A DNA stretch of 64,000 bases, taken from contig NZ_JOMH01000001.1 in assembly GCF_000711245.1 (NCBI RefSeq), forward strand, positions 738,830-802,829. The letters run 5' to 3'. Positions 1-8,483 of this stretch are shown in pieces. This stretch comes from Polycyclovorans algicola TG408 (lineage in GTDB: Bacteria > Pseudomonadota > Gammaproteobacteria > Nevskiales > Nevskiaceae). Each line of letters begins with the position of its first letter. The first letter of the stretch is position 1. The translations under genes and the position numbers were made by a program. The notes beneath the pieces are model-generated. The model saw only the letters and a program-made list of their open reading frames with translations, was not told where the DNA came from and did not search any database.

Positions 1-853
1 GCACCGGGATGCCGCAGGCCGCTGCCGCCTGGTCCAGGGTCAGCGTTGCCAGCATCTGCGGCAGAATTTCATGACCGGCGGTTTGTTCGCGCAGCGCGTC
101 CAGGTCGGCCAGGCCTTCGTCGAAAATCACTTTCAGCAGCGCCGCCAGCAACCAGACATCACCGTTGGGGCGAATCGGCACGTGCTCGAACAGGCTCGCG
201 GTTTCACTGCGGCGCGGGTCGACCACCACCACCCGGCCGCCGCGCTCGGTGACCGCCACCATGGTGTCGCGGAAGCGCCCGATGTTGGCCATGCTGCCGT
301 GTGACACCGCCGGATTCGCGCCCAGGCAGAGCATGAAATCGGTGCGGGCGATGTCCGGAATCGGGTTCAAAAAGTTGCTGCCATAAAGCAGTTGGCTGAC
401 CAGCCAATAGCCATTGATGTCGATCGACGCCGCGCTGTACAGATGCTGGGTCTTGAGGGCACCGGCCATGCCAAACAGGTTGAGAAAGGCGCCGAAGTTC
501 CAGGCCACCGAGTTGCCCTGGTAGAGGCCAATCGATTCGCCGCCGTGCTGGGCGATGATGCCGTTGAGGCGCTCGCCGATCTCGTCCAGCGCCTCATCCC
601 AGGTGACCTGTTTGAAGCTGCCGTCAGGCTGGCGTTTCAGAGGATGCAGGATGCGGTCGGGGTCGTCGCGAACCGCCGAAAACGCCAGGCCTTTGGCGCA
701 GGCAAACCCGCGCGTGTTGGGATGGTCCGGATCGGCGCGCAGGCTCAGCACGTCGGCGCCCTGCACGGTGGCTTCCAGCCCGCAGGAGCCTTCACAGACC
801 CCGCAGAAAATCTTCTTGGTGGTGGGGGCTTCGGTCGACGGGCTGGTGTTCAT
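1..853 (-). CDS. Molybdopterin oxidoreductase, N-terminal part (cut by window edge)
   Basis: About 284 N-terminal codons of a molybdopterin-dependent oxidoreductase of the formate dehydrogenase/DMSO reductase superfamily; the C-terminus lies beyond base 1. Residues C17, C20, C24 and C52 form the C-x2-C-x3-C-x27-C pattern that binds a 4Fe-4S cluster at the N-terminus of this family. Further in, GLYQGNSVAWNFG, LCLGANPAVSHGS and VVVVDPRRSETA match the conserved molybdopterin-binding fold. No Tat signal is visible, so it is probably cytoplasmic. ATG at 853 is preceded by AGGAG about 11 bases upstream. It sits 36 bp after the acyl-CoA ligase stop and is probably the last visible member of that minus-strand operon. 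The substrate cannot be read from this fragment. Confidence 0.85.
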   Translation of the reverse strand, partial: MNTSPSTEAPTTKKIFCGVCEGSCGLEATVQGADVLSLRADPDHPNTRGFACAKGLAFSAVRDDPDRILHPLKRQPDGSFKQVTWDEALDEIGERLNGIIAQHGGESIGLYQGNSVAWNFGAFLNLFGMAGALKTQHLYSAASIDINGYWLVSQLLYGSNFLNPIPDIARTDFMLCLGANPAVSHGSMANIGRFRDTMVAVTERGGRVVVVDPRRSETASLFEHVPIRPNGDVWLLAALLKVIFDEGLADLDALREQTAGHEILPQMLATLTLDQAAAACGIPV

Positions 854-889
854 GATGCGGTCACTCCTGAGGGCACTGCCGGGCTCACG

Positions 890-2434
890 CTACGCCGATA
901 ACTGCTCGCGCAGCGCCTGCTTCATCACCTTGCCGCTGGCGGTCATCGGCAATGCCGCCATGAACTCGACCTGCTTGGGCACCTTGTATCCGGCGATCAG
1001 TTCGCGGCAGTGGCTCACGACCCTGTCGGCGGTGAGCCCGGCGGCGGGGTCGGCCATGATGGCCACCACCACGCGTTCGCCCCACTTGTCGTCGGGCAGG
1101 CCGATGGCGGCGCACAGCTGCACACCCGCCAGCTTCTGCACCGCCTGTTCGACTTCGGTGGAGTACACGTTTTCGCCGCCGCTGACGATCATGTCTTTCA
1201 CGCGGTCAACGATGTACAGATAACCGTCAGCATCGCGATAGCCGCCGTCACCCGAGCGATACCAGCCGTCGCGGAAGGCGGCGGCGGTGGTTTCGGGCTG
1301 ATTGAAGTAGCCGGTGGTGAGTGAGGGCGAGCGAATCAGAAACTCCCCGACCGTGCCGTCGGGCACTTCATGGCCGTGCTCGTCCGCGACCTTGATCTCG
1401 ATCAGCGGCAGCGGGCTGCCGCAGGATTTGAGGCGCTGCTCGTTGTTCACATCGTGATCGGCCGGACGCAAGAAGGTCACGCCCGCACCGGTTTCGGTGG
1501 CGCCGTAAAACTGGATGAAGTCGCACTTGAGTTCGGTGATGGCACGCTTGAGCAGGTGCGCGCCAATCGGCGACCCGGCGTACACCACCACCCGCACCGG
1601 CGAAAAATCGGCGGTGGCGGCATCGGGGTGATCCAGCATCATCTGGATCACCGTGGGCACCAGCGGCAGGATGCTGGGTTTGTCGCGGGCAATGAGCTTC
1701 AGCAGCGCGCCGGGGTCGGGCATGGCGTACACCGCCACGGTCACGCCGTTGTACAGCGCCTGCAGCGACAGGCCGGTGCCCATGGCGTGGAACAGCGGCA
1801 TGACGGTGAGCATCACGTCGTCGTCCTGATAGCGGAACGAGGTTTCGAGATGCTCGCAAAGCCGCAGCAGCAGATAGCCCTGGTGCGACATCTGCACGCC
1901 TTTCGGCTTGCCGGTGGTGCCCGAGGTGTACATCAGCACCGAGGTCCACCAGGGGTTGACGTCAATCTCGGGATGACGGTTCGGGGCGGCCTGCATGCGC
2001 GTGTCGAGTTCGGACGTGCCCGGCTGGGCCGAGTTGAAGATCAGCGTCTCGAAACCCCGTTCGGCCTTAAGTTTGGCAGCCGTTTCGGCATAGGCCTGAT
2101 CGGCAACCAGCATTGCCGGCTGGGCGTCTTCGACAATGGCCGCAAGCTCTGGCACAGCCAGCCGCCAGTTCAGCGGCAGCAGCGCCGCGCCGACCTTGTT
2201 CACGCCAAACAGCAGGTCGAAGTACTGCACGCTGTTGCCACCCAGAAAGGCGACGCGCTGGCCGGGCTGTATGCCCATGGCCAGCAGCACCTGGGCCACG
2301 CGGTTGCTGCGCGACTCCAGCGCCTGCCAACTGATCGGGCCGTTGGCGTCAACCAGCGCGGCATGCTCGGGCCTGGTCTGCGCCCAGTGGCGGGGAATGT
2401 CCCCAATGGTCTTGATCTCGGCGTAGTGCCACAT
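890..2434 (-). CDS. Acyl-CoA ligase (AMP-binding, ANL superfamily)
   Basis: 514-residue ATP-dependent carboxylate-CoA ligase. The AMP-binding P-loop YTSGTTGKPKG spans residues 169-179. VQFYGATETG, YRSGDGGYRDADGYLYIVDR and the C-terminal lysine motif PMTASGKVMK follow in the usual order, so both the large and small domains are complete. It starts MWHYAEIKTIGDIPRHWAQT and is a clear paralogue of the ligase at 34986-36542, which has the same opening. It lies downstream of an AlkB-type hydroxylase and two SDRs, which fits activation of an acid formed by terminal oxidation. The exact substrate (fatty, branched or aromatic acid) cannot be set from sequence. Confidence 0.93.
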   Translation of the reverse strand: MWHYAEIKTIGDIPRHWAQTRPEHAALVDANGPISWQALESRSNRVAQVLLAMGIQPGQRVAFLGGNSVQYFDLLFGVNKVGAALLPLNWRLAVPELAAIVEDAQPAMLVADQAYAETAAKLKAERGFETLIFNSAQPGTSELDTRMQAAPNRHPEIDVNPWWTSVLMYTSGTTGKPKGVQMSHQGYLLLRLCEHLETSFRYQDDDVMLTVMPLFHAMGTGLSLQALYNGVTVAVYAMPDPGALLKLIARDKPSILPLVPTVIQMMLDHPDAATADFSPVRVVVYAGSPIGAHLLKRAITELKCDFIQFYGATETGAGVTFLRPADHDVNNEQRLKSCGSPLPLIEIKVADEHGHEVPDGTVGEFLIRSPSLTTGYFNQPETTAAAFRDGWYRSGDGGYRDADGYLYIVDRVKDMIVSGGENVYSTEVEQAVQKLAGVQLCAAIGLPDDKWGERVVVAIMADPAAGLTADRVVSHCRELIAGYKVPKQVEFMAALPMTASGKVMKQALREQLSA

Positions 2435-2503
2435 GACAGCCTCTCCTCAAAAATGGACGGGACCGGTGGGCCGGTCTCCTTCTTTGTAAATAAGTGGAAC
2501 GGA

Positions 2504-3634
2504 TCAGCAACCCACGGTTGCGGCACGCCCGATTCTGGCCTGCGCGTCGGGCTCGTTGAGCCAGTCCGGCCAGCCCGCAGCACGATTGGCGGCCGAGGCC
2601 AGTGCACGTTCTTCGGCGTTGGCGAACTCAAAGTCCCAGTGCTTCAGCGCCGGCATGGCAATCGCCCGTTCCCACAGCGGCGGAATCAGCGAGGCAAAAA
2701 AGCACACGAACAGACTCGGCATGGGAATCGCTTCCTTGTGCGGCACCAGCTCGTAATAGCGCTTGTAGGAATTGAGGTGGTGATCGGCGTGGTTGGTGAT
2801 GTCAAAGCTCAACACGCGCGACAGCCACGTCAGGTGATTCCACAAATGCCGCCGCCCGATGGGCGCGCCTTCGACGCGAATCAGCCCGTAGTGCTGGAAG
2901 TAGTTGAAGGCTTCGGCCCACAGCCGGGTGATCAGCATGGCGCCGGTGGTCAGCGCCGCCGCCTGCCAGCCGCCGATCAGAAACACGATGCCCTGGAACA
3001 GCACCTGCACGCCGATGGCGCGGTAGCCGCGATGTCGCCAGTGCCAGGCGCTCAGGCCCTTGGAGCGCATCGCCTTGGACTCGGTGGCCACGTCCCAAAC
3101 GGTCTGCTCCCACACCGCCTTGAGGACGAAGTGATACAGCGACATACCGCGCGGCGCAGTGTCGCCGTCCTTGGGGGTGGCCACGTCGATGTGATGACCC
3201 ACCACGTGGGCGATATCGCGCATCGAGTCGAACTGGCACATCTGCGCGTAACGCCCCACCGTGCGGCCCAGCGGACTGCGCTTGTGATAAAGCTCGTGCG
3301 CCGCCGGGGCCAGCGGCACGATGGACGTCCACGCCAGGCTGAGCACGCCGCCGGTGATCTGGAAACCGTTGACGAATGCGCCGTTGGCGTACTGCCAGGC
3401 AAACACCAGATACAGCAGCAAGGGCCCGATGCAGCAGATGTACAGGGGAATGTCCGCGAGGGCTTCGTTGCGCATGGTGCGTGGCGCGTAATCACGCGGC
3501 ATCAACGAATCGGCAATCGCGAGAAACGGGAACATCAAGAAGCCCGCCCACACCCAGTTGCCACCGGCCAAGACCCCGGCATACGCCACGGCCAGCACGG
3601 CCACGCCGGTCCAGTATTTTAGATAGTCGTTCAT
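2504..3634 (-). CDS. AlkB/XylM-type membrane hydroxylase (copy 1)
   Basis: 376-residue integral-membrane non-haem di-iron monooxygenase. It shows the three histidine clusters of the fatty-acid-desaturase/AlkB superfamily: HELYH (H113, H117), HVVGHH (H143, H147, H148) and NHADHH near residue 280, plus NYFQHYG. Several hydrophobic segments precede and separate the clusters. The boxes resemble the XylM/p-cymene hydroxylase branch more than classical AlkB, because the second box is followed by DVATPKDGDTA and the third is NHADHH rather than RHSDHH. It should use O2 and electrons from a ferredoxin-type reductase to hydroxylate a methyl group; a candidate reductase is at 50260. It has two close paralogues in this window. 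ATG at 3634 has a purine-rich AGGATGAG upstream. Confidence 0.92.
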   Translation of the reverse strand: MNDYLKYWTGVAVLAVAYAGVLAGGNWVWAGFLMFPFLAIADSLMPRDYAPRTMRNEALADIPLYICCIGPLLLYLVFAWQYANGAFVNGFQITGGVLSLAWTSIVPLAPAAHELYHKRSPLGRTVGRYAQMCQFDSMRDIAHVVGHHIDVATPKDGDTAPRGMSLYHFVLKAVWEQTVWDVATESKAMRSKGLSAWHWRHRGYRAIGVQVLFQGIVFLIGGWQAAALTTGAMLITRLWAEAFNYFQHYGLIRVEGAPIGRRHLWNHLTWLSRVLSFDITNHADHHLNSYKRYYELVPHKEAIPMPSLFVCFFASLIPPLWERAIAMPALKHWDFEFANAEERALASAANRAAGWPDWLNEPDAQARIGRAATVGC

Positions 3635-3672
3635 CTCATCCTCCTCACCGCAAACCTGTCGCCTGAGAAATA

Positions 3673-4449
3673 TCAGGCGACGGAAATACCGCCGTTGATG
3701 CTGATCGCCTGCCCGGTCATACGTTTGGTGGCCGGGCTGGCCAGGTACAAAATCATTGCCGCCTGATCGGCTGCATCGGAGACGCCCAAATGCGCCATGG
3801 CGGAGGCTTTTTCAAACATTTTTGCGCTGAACGCTTCATTGAAAATCAGTTCGGCGCCGGGTGTTCCGGCAATCAGTGAAGGCGTGAGCAGATTGATCCG
3901 CACGTGCTCGCGCTTGCACTCCAGCGCTGCGGTTTTGCAGTAAATCAAGATCGCACCCATGGCCGCGCCCACCATGGTCTCGCCGGGTGTTGGAATCTTG
4001 CCGGCATCCGAGGCCACCACCACGATGGCGCCGCTGCGCTGCGCGCGCATGGCGGGTAGGGTGGCGTGCACCATGTGCAACGGCGGTAGCATGATTTCCT
4101 GAATGCGCTGCGCAACGTCGTCGATGGCGATGTTGTGCATCAGCCGCGGCGGCGCGCTGGGGCCGGTGGTGCAGACCAGCACGTCGATGGCACCGAGGCG
4201 TTTGCGGCACTCGGCCTCTGCGCGCGTTGCCTCGGCCGCGTGCGTGGCGTCGACCTTGACGAAGCCCACGTCAGCCCCAGCCACGCGTTCGCGGACACGC
4301 GCGCAGGCGGCGGCGCCACGGTCATCGTTGCGACCCAACAGCAACACGCGCGCGCCCCGCTCGGCAAACTGCATGGCTGTTTCCAGACCCACGCCGGCCG
4401 TGCCGCCGAGCACCACCACGCCGCATTCGTTGAGGGGTTTGGCGCTCAT
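3673..4449 (-). CDS. SDR-family protein lacking the YxxxK catalytic pair
   Basis: 258-residue Rossmann-fold short-chain dehydrogenase/reductase. The nucleotide-binding loop reads LGGTAGVGLETA near residues 14-25, and the C-terminal MTGQAISINGGISVA is typical of the family. The segment that normally carries Tyr-x3-Lys reads ETMVGAAMGAILIYCKTAALE, with Val and Met where Tyr and Lys are expected. It may therefore have a non-classical chemistry, as enoyl- or dienoyl-CoA reductase SDRs do, or a binding role. The start is 2 bp past the stop of the SDR's downstream neighbour in the same transcription unit. It lies between a DUF7064-like gene and an AlkB-type hydroxylase. Confidence 0.85.
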   Translation of the reverse strand: MSAKPLNECGVVVLGGTAGVGLETAMQFAERGARVLLLGRNDDRGAAACARVRERVAGADVGFVKVDATHAAEATRAEAECRKRLGAIDVLVCTTGPSAPPRLMHNIAIDDVAQRIQEIMLPPLHMVHATLPAMRAQRSGAIVVVASDAGKIPTPGETMVGAAMGAILIYCKTAALECKREHVRINLLTPSLIAGTPGAELIFNEAFSAKMFEKASAMAHLGVSDAADQAAMILYLASPATKRMTGQAISINGGISVA

Positions 4450-4451
4450 GG

Positions 4452-5564
4452 TCAGATCGCCGGATGCTGCTGAACTTGCGGGTAGCGGGCATAGCCCTTG
4501 CCGACGCCGTATTCCATGATGCCGTAGCCCACCTCGTCGTCGATGCGCACTTCAATGACGTGGTCGCAGATGGTGCGTACCAGCGTGCGGATGGCCGGGT
4601 CGCTCAGGTCCCAGCGGTCGTGTTCGGTGTGCAACTTGCCCTTGTCGTCACCGTGGAACCAGCCGTTGAGGCCGCCGTAGAGGCCGCCCTTCAGGTAGTA
4701 GCGCGCCGGCAAAGTGCGCAGGTGCATCTGGCGCGTGCAGCCGTCGGCCAGGGTCACGTCAAACGTGGCGGATTCCACGCGCTGGCCGTGCGGGTCGTCG
4801 GCCCAGGTGATGTCGTGGCTGACGCCGGTCATGCGCAGCTTGGGGTCGGGGCGCTGTCCCAGTGGGCCAACAGCCTCGCCCGACAGATAAATGAAGTCGC
4901 CCGGCGCGCGCTCCTTGAAGAACACGTGCAGGCCATGATCGGCGAACTGCACCGTGGTCCACGCGTACAGAAACGGCGGGTAAAAGGTGACCGGCGGATG
5001 CGACTCGTCGCTGCGCATCTCGGCGCGCACGCCCCAGGAATGGTCGCGCTGCCCCAGCCAGTCGTCCGGGGTGATCTCGAAGCGTTCGCCATCCACTTCC
5101 AGCCAGCCTTGGTACACCCCGAGTTGCTGGCCGCGCATCATGTTTTCGGTCACCCGGCCCTGACGGCGGCGGAAGTGCGGTTCTTCCTCGTGCGCGTTCA
5201 TGGTGCCGAGAAATTCGATGTCGAAACTCAGGCCGGAATCGTTGGGTGCCAGGGTGAGGCGATGACGTTTCAGGCCTTCCAGCACCTCGATTTTCAGCGG
5301 GCCGACTTCGGTGTCGAGTGGATTGGGCCGCAGCCGCCGCGAGACGCGGAAGTTGGTCTGGATGTTGCCGACCGTCACGCCGGCAAAGGCATCCATCACG
5401 TTGCGATTGGGGTGATAGCCCAGCCCGATGTCGAAAATAATCTCGCCATTTTTCGGGTGGCCGGTGTACCAAAGCCGCTCCATCCACGCTGGATCACTGG
5501 TGCCCACGTGGTCGTAGGTGGTCGGGAGCTGGTGGCCAATTAAATCGTCTTGTGCAGTGAGCAT
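4452..5564 (-). CDS. DUF7064/7065-like (AttH/CrtC-type fold) protein
   Basis: 370-residue soluble protein with no signal peptide. It is rich in Trp, His and Arg and has a central QRDHSWGVR motif near residues 192-200, followed by a tryptophan-rich C-terminal half. I recognise this pattern from uncharacterised proteins related to the AttH/hydroxyneurosporene-synthase-like lipocalin fold (DUF7064/7065), which often sit among SDR, acyl-CoA dehydrogenase and phosphotransferase genes in steroid or lipid catabolic loci. A second family member with RDHSWGTR is at 23019. It is followed closely by an SDR gene. No catalytic function is known to me; the family name is a judgement from motif and context. 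Confidence 0.7.
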   Translation of the reverse strand: MLTAQDDLIGHQLPTTYDHVGTSDPAWMERLWYTGHPKNGEIIFDIGLGYHPNRNVMDAFAGVTVGNIQTNFRVSRRLRPNPLDTEVGPLKIEVLEGLKRHRLTLAPNDSGLSFDIEFLGTMNAHEEEPHFRRRQGRVTENMMRGQQLGVYQGWLEVDGERFEITPDDWLGQRDHSWGVRAEMRSDESHPPVTFYPPFLYAWTTVQFADHGLHVFFKERAPGDFIYLSGEAVGPLGQRPDPKLRMTGVSHDITWADDPHGQRVESATFDVTLADGCTRQMHLRTLPARYYLKGGLYGGLNGWFHGDDKGKLHTEHDRWDLSDPAIRTLVRTICDHVIEVRIDDEVGYGIMEYGVGKGYARYPQVQQHPAI

Positions 5565-5597
5565 GAAGTGTCCCTATCGCATTGCGATGCAAGTGCC

Positions 5598-5660
5598 CCT
5601 CGCCCGCACCGCGGGAGAGGGGGGGACCGTCCGCAGCGCGGACGGTGGGGAGAGGGCGCC
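5598..5660. repeat. Intergenic GGGAGAGGG repeat with central palindrome
   Basis: A GCGGGAGAGGG arm is followed by the palindrome ACCGTCCGC-agc-GCGGACGGT and then GGGGAGAGGGCGC. The same architecture, with different central palindromes, occurs in the array at 7400-7560. It lies in the gap between the hypothetical protein and the DUF7064-like gene and can form a strong hairpin. It is probably a REP-like dispersed element. Confidence 0.6.
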
Positions 5661-5704
5661 GACGCGGCGCGTCACATTGATCATCGTCATGGCGTCGGCC
5701 GTCC

Positions 5705-6184
5705 TTATTCCTCGCCGGCCGAAATTTCCGCGAACATCGGCTTGGCGGAGGTCTTGAGTTCGTGCTTGAGCTGGCGGTCCATGTAGGTTCGCAGCGCGGC
5801 GGTGATGGCTTCGCGCCGAGTGTCTTCCAAGGCCTCGCTGTGTTCATCGAGCCAGGTGATCCAGTCGCAGATGAGCGCTTCGTTTTGGTCACGCAGCGCT
5901 TCGAGTGCACCGTTATCCGCGCTGGCTGCAGCGGCCTTCGGCAGGGCGGGGGTTTCGGTTCCGGGCGCCGCCAGCGGACTCAGCGTGCTGGCCAGCGTCG
6001 CCTGCGCCGCCAGTTGCTCGCCCAGAAAATCGCTGGACCACGCAGCGCGAAGCCGCAGGGAATTGAGCATGTAAATCACGCCAAATGCCTGCCCGCGCGC
6101 GAACTCGGTGCCCACCTGCGGAATCACCTCTTCACGCAGGGTCGCGACCATGCCGTCTATGAGCCTTTCGAGAGAATTGTTCAT
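5705..6184 (-). CDS. Hypothetical protein, partner of the phosphotransferase
   Basis: 159-residue protein of unknown function. It looks mostly helical and acidic with an Ala/Pro-rich middle, and has no signal peptide, Cys cluster or recognised motif. Its ATG overlaps the TGA of the upstream phosphotransferase (ATGA at 6181-6184), so the two are translationally coupled. In related loci a small helical protein often follows such phosphotransferases, which suggests a joint function, but that is inference. It ends 140 bp before the DUF7064-like gene, the gap holding a palindromic repeat. Confidence 0.7.
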   Translation of the reverse strand: MNNSLERLIDGMVATLREEVIPQVGTEFARGQAFGVIYMLNSLRLRAAWSSDFLGEQLAAQATLASTLSPLAAPGTETPALPKAAAASADNGALEALRDQNEALICDWITWLDEHSEALEDTRREAITAALRTYMDRQLKHELKTSAKPMFAEISAGEE

Positions 6185-7347
6185 GACAGTAATTTCGCAA
6201 TTTGGCGCAGCACCGGCGCGACCTGCGTGCCCATGGCCGGCATGCGCATGTCGTTGAAGCGGCCGTCCTCGAAGCAGCGCACGGCGGCGATGTGCGTGAG
6301 GGCCAGCTTGACCAGTGAAAACACGCGGTAAAAATGCAGCGCGTCGGGGTCAACCTTGAAGCCCACTTCGCGCTCGTACTGGGCAATGAAATCGTCCTGG
6401 CTGACCAGACGACACACCAGCCCCGAGCCGCCGGTGAACTGCGGCAGAAAAGCCCAGCCCAGGTCTTCGTGCGGATCGCCGGGATGCACCAGTTCCCAGT
6501 CGAGGATGGCGGTAATGCGGCCATCGACTTCGAGAAAATTGCCGAGTCGGTAATCGCCGTGCACCAAGCTGACGCGGGGCGCGACCGGGATATTTCTGCG
6601 CAGCCACAGCAATGCCCAGCGCAGCATCGGGTAGGGCTTCAAGGCCCAGCGCGCGTGCGCCGCTTCCCAGAACGCGATCTGCTTTTCGGCGGCGTTTTCG
6701 ACCGTGACATCGGCATAAGCCTCGAAGCCCGGCTTGCCTCGCCAGTCGCAGCGATGCTGGGCGGCGAGTGCCGAGACGAACTGCGTGCCGATGGCCATTC
6801 GCCAGCTTTCCGAAAAGGGCTCGGCGTGGTCACTGTTGATCGCAGTTTGCGGTGCCGTCCGTGGCGAGACCTCGGTGTCCGTCTCAACCCCCGGCCCGGA
6901 CGTCCCTGTCCGGGCGTTCGGGATGCCCGCGAGCGGTGCTCGCGAAGCGGAATCCCTCACCCAAGGAACGGGAGCCGTTCCCGCCACCCGCTCGCAGACA
7001 AAGAACGGCGCGCCAAGGATGGATTCGTCGTCGCTCCACCAGTACACCTTGGGCAGCGGCACGCCGGAGCCCTCCAGTGCCTTGAGTGCCGCGAATTGCG
7101 GTTCGGCGCTGTAGGGCGCAAACAGGCCGTACTGCGGGCCGAGACGCAGGATCAGGCCCTGCTCTTCGCCGCCGTCTTCACGTGCGGTGAAGCCATAGGT
7201 GATCCACGAAAAACCCACCGCGTAGCGGGTGAAGCGACCCAGGGTCCAGGCGGTGTCGGTCTGCGTGCGCAGGTAGTCGGTCAGCCGAGCGCTGATCAGC
7301 GTGTCGTCGCTGAGGTTGATCGCTGAACTTGCTGGGCTTGCATTCAT
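6181..7347 (-). CDS. Aminoglycoside-phosphotransferase-like (ACAD10-type) kinase with in-frame insertion
   Basis: 388-residue APH/ChoK-family phosphotransferase. The catalytic loop VSLVHGDYRLGNFL contains the HGDxxxxN Brenner motif, followed by AILDWELVHPGDPHEDLGW with the metal-binding DWE. Such proteins resemble the kinase domain of ACAD10 and often neighbour acyl-CoA dehydrogenases in lipid or sterol catabolism. Between FVCERVAGTAPVPW and SESWRMAIGTQF there is an extra stretch of about 40 residues (roughly 130-172), rich in Pro, Thr, Arg and Gly. Its DNA (about 6850-6965) is made of palindromic repeats, so a repeat appears to have inserted in frame. The catalytic residues are intact, so it may still work. 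Confidence 0.85.
   Translation of the reverse strand: MNASPASSAINLSDDTLISARLTDYLRTQTDTAWTLGRFTRYAVGFSWITYGFTAREDGGEEQGLILRLGPQYGLFAPYSAEPQFAALKALEGSGVPLPKVYWWSDDESILGAPFFVCERVAGTAPVPWVRDSASRAPLAGIPNARTGTSGPGVETDTEVSPRTAPQTAINSDHAEPFSESWRMAIGTQFVSALAAQHRCDWRGKPGFEAYADVTVENAAEKQIAFWEAAHARWALKPYPMLRWALLWLRRNIPVAPRVSLVHGDYRLGNFLEVDGRITAILDWELVHPGDPHEDLGWAFLPQFTGGSGLVCRLVSQDDFIAQYEREVGFKVDPDALHFYRVFSLVKLALTHIAAVRCFEDGRFNDMRMPAMGTQVAPVLRQIAKLLS
6850..6965. repeat. Palindromic repeat inserted inside a coding sequence
   Basis: This stretch holds CCCGGACG-tccctg-TCCGGGCG-like and GCGAGC-ggt-GCTCGC hairpins and encodes the surplus segment of the phosphotransferase. It keeps the reading frame open. Boundaries are approximate and come from where the protein stops looking like the family. 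Confidence 0.55.
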
Positions 7348-7399
7348 GGCCGGGCCCCAACGCGGTCATGTCGGAGGTGGGCCGACAAGCCTCGCGTTT

Positions 7400-7560
7400 C
7401 CCTCTCCCGCCTGCGGGAGAGGGTGGCGCGTAGCGCCGGGAGAGGGCGCGCCGCAGGCGCGGCGGACTTGGCCAATGCCCCCCGGCCCCCTTCGGGCGCC
7501 GTCCTCTCCCCGTCGAACGTATACGTTCGACCCTCTCCCGCATGCGGGAGAGGGGAAGAA
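7400..7560. repeat. Inverted array of GGGAGAGGG palindromic repeats
   Basis: Two copies of the hairpin CCCTCTCCCGC/GCGGGAGAGGG, at 7400-7423 and 7531-7554, face each other. Between them are the palindrome TGGCGC-gta-GCGCC, a second GGGAGAGGGCGC arm, and a perfect 20-bp palindrome GTCGAACGTATACGTTCGAC at 7512-7531. The array fills most of the 288-bp gap between the phosphotransferase and enoyl-CoA hydratase genes. It may act as a transcription or RNA-stability break in an otherwise tight operon. Confidence 0.7.
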
Positions 7561-7635
7561 GCGTCTCCGCGGCGCAGGTCAATACCAATGAGATTCGCGT
7601 GAATGACGGGGCCCGTGGTTGAAATCATCACCGCC

Positions 7636-8448
7636 TCACAACGCGTTGGCGTTGACGCCAACCCGGCCCTTGTCCTTCTTCTCAAGGAATTCCTGCGACC
7701 GCTTGTTGAGCTCTGGGTTGCCGCCGCACAGCGCGTAGCCTTAGAGACATTCCACCTTGAGCTGTTCGTCGAGCGTGCGGCCAATGACCTCGAAGATGGT
7801 CTCCTTGGCCGATTCCACCGCGCGCCGGTCGTTGCGCAGAATGCGCGCCACCATGTCGTGCACGGCGTCCATCAACTGCTCGTGCGGCACGACCTTCGAC
7901 ACCATGTTGCAGGCCAGCGCGCGCTGCGCATCGATGGGCTCGCCGGTCAGTTCCATCTCCAGCGCGATGCCGACGCCGCAGGTGTTGACCAGCCGTACGA
8001 TGCCGCCGTCGGCGGGGTGCATGCCGCGGCGCAGTTCGAACGAGCCGAACTGGGCGCGCTCGCTGGCGATGCGGATGTCGCAAGCCATGGCCAGCTCCAG
8101 CCCGCCGCCCAGCACCCAGCCGTTGCAGGCCGCGATGATGGGTTTGTAGATGCGGTGCACGCTGCGGGTGATGCCGCCGGCAAAGCCGTCCGGCAGTTTG
8201 TCGCGGCCCAGGCTGGGGCCGACGCCGTCCCACTCCGGCACGTGGGTTTTCAGGTCGGCGCCGGCGCAGAAGGCATCGCCGCTGCCGGTGAGGATGGCAA
8301 TGCGCAGGTCGGGGTCGTCGCGGAAGTCGCGCCAGATTTCGCCGAGTCGCTCATGCACCTCCACGTCAATCGCGTTCTTCACCTTGGGGCGATTGAGGGT
8401 GATGTAGGCGATGGGGCCTTTTTTCTCGTACAGCACTTTGTCGGTCAT
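7636..8448 (-). pseudogene. Enoyl-CoA hydratase/isomerase with in-frame TAA near the 3' end
   Basis: Crotonase-family protein starting MTDKVLYEKKG at 8448, with GTTCTCC (GGAGAAC on the coding strand) upstream. The oxyanion-hole segments FCAGADLK and CNGWVLGGGLELAMA and the FGSFELRRGM region are present. Translation stops after 235 residues at TAA 7741-7743. The same frame then continues for 34 more codons, GYALCGGNPELNKRSQEF through KKDKGRVGVNANAL, to a TGA at 7636-7638. That tail reads like a normal crotonase C-terminus, so the TAA looks like a nonsense change (for example TAC to TAA) or a sequencing error. Crotonase C-terminal helices help close the active site and trimer, so the truncated form may be impaired. 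Confidence 0.85.
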
Positions 8449-8483
8449 GGGGTTCTCCTCAAAACGAATGTGGTTGTTGTTTT

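Noticed and set aside
1370-3622. Long plus-strand open frame of 750 codons
   Set aside because: It runs antisense over the ligase and hydroxylase genes, is His/Gln/Arg-rich and has no family motifs; it is a high-GC shadow frame.
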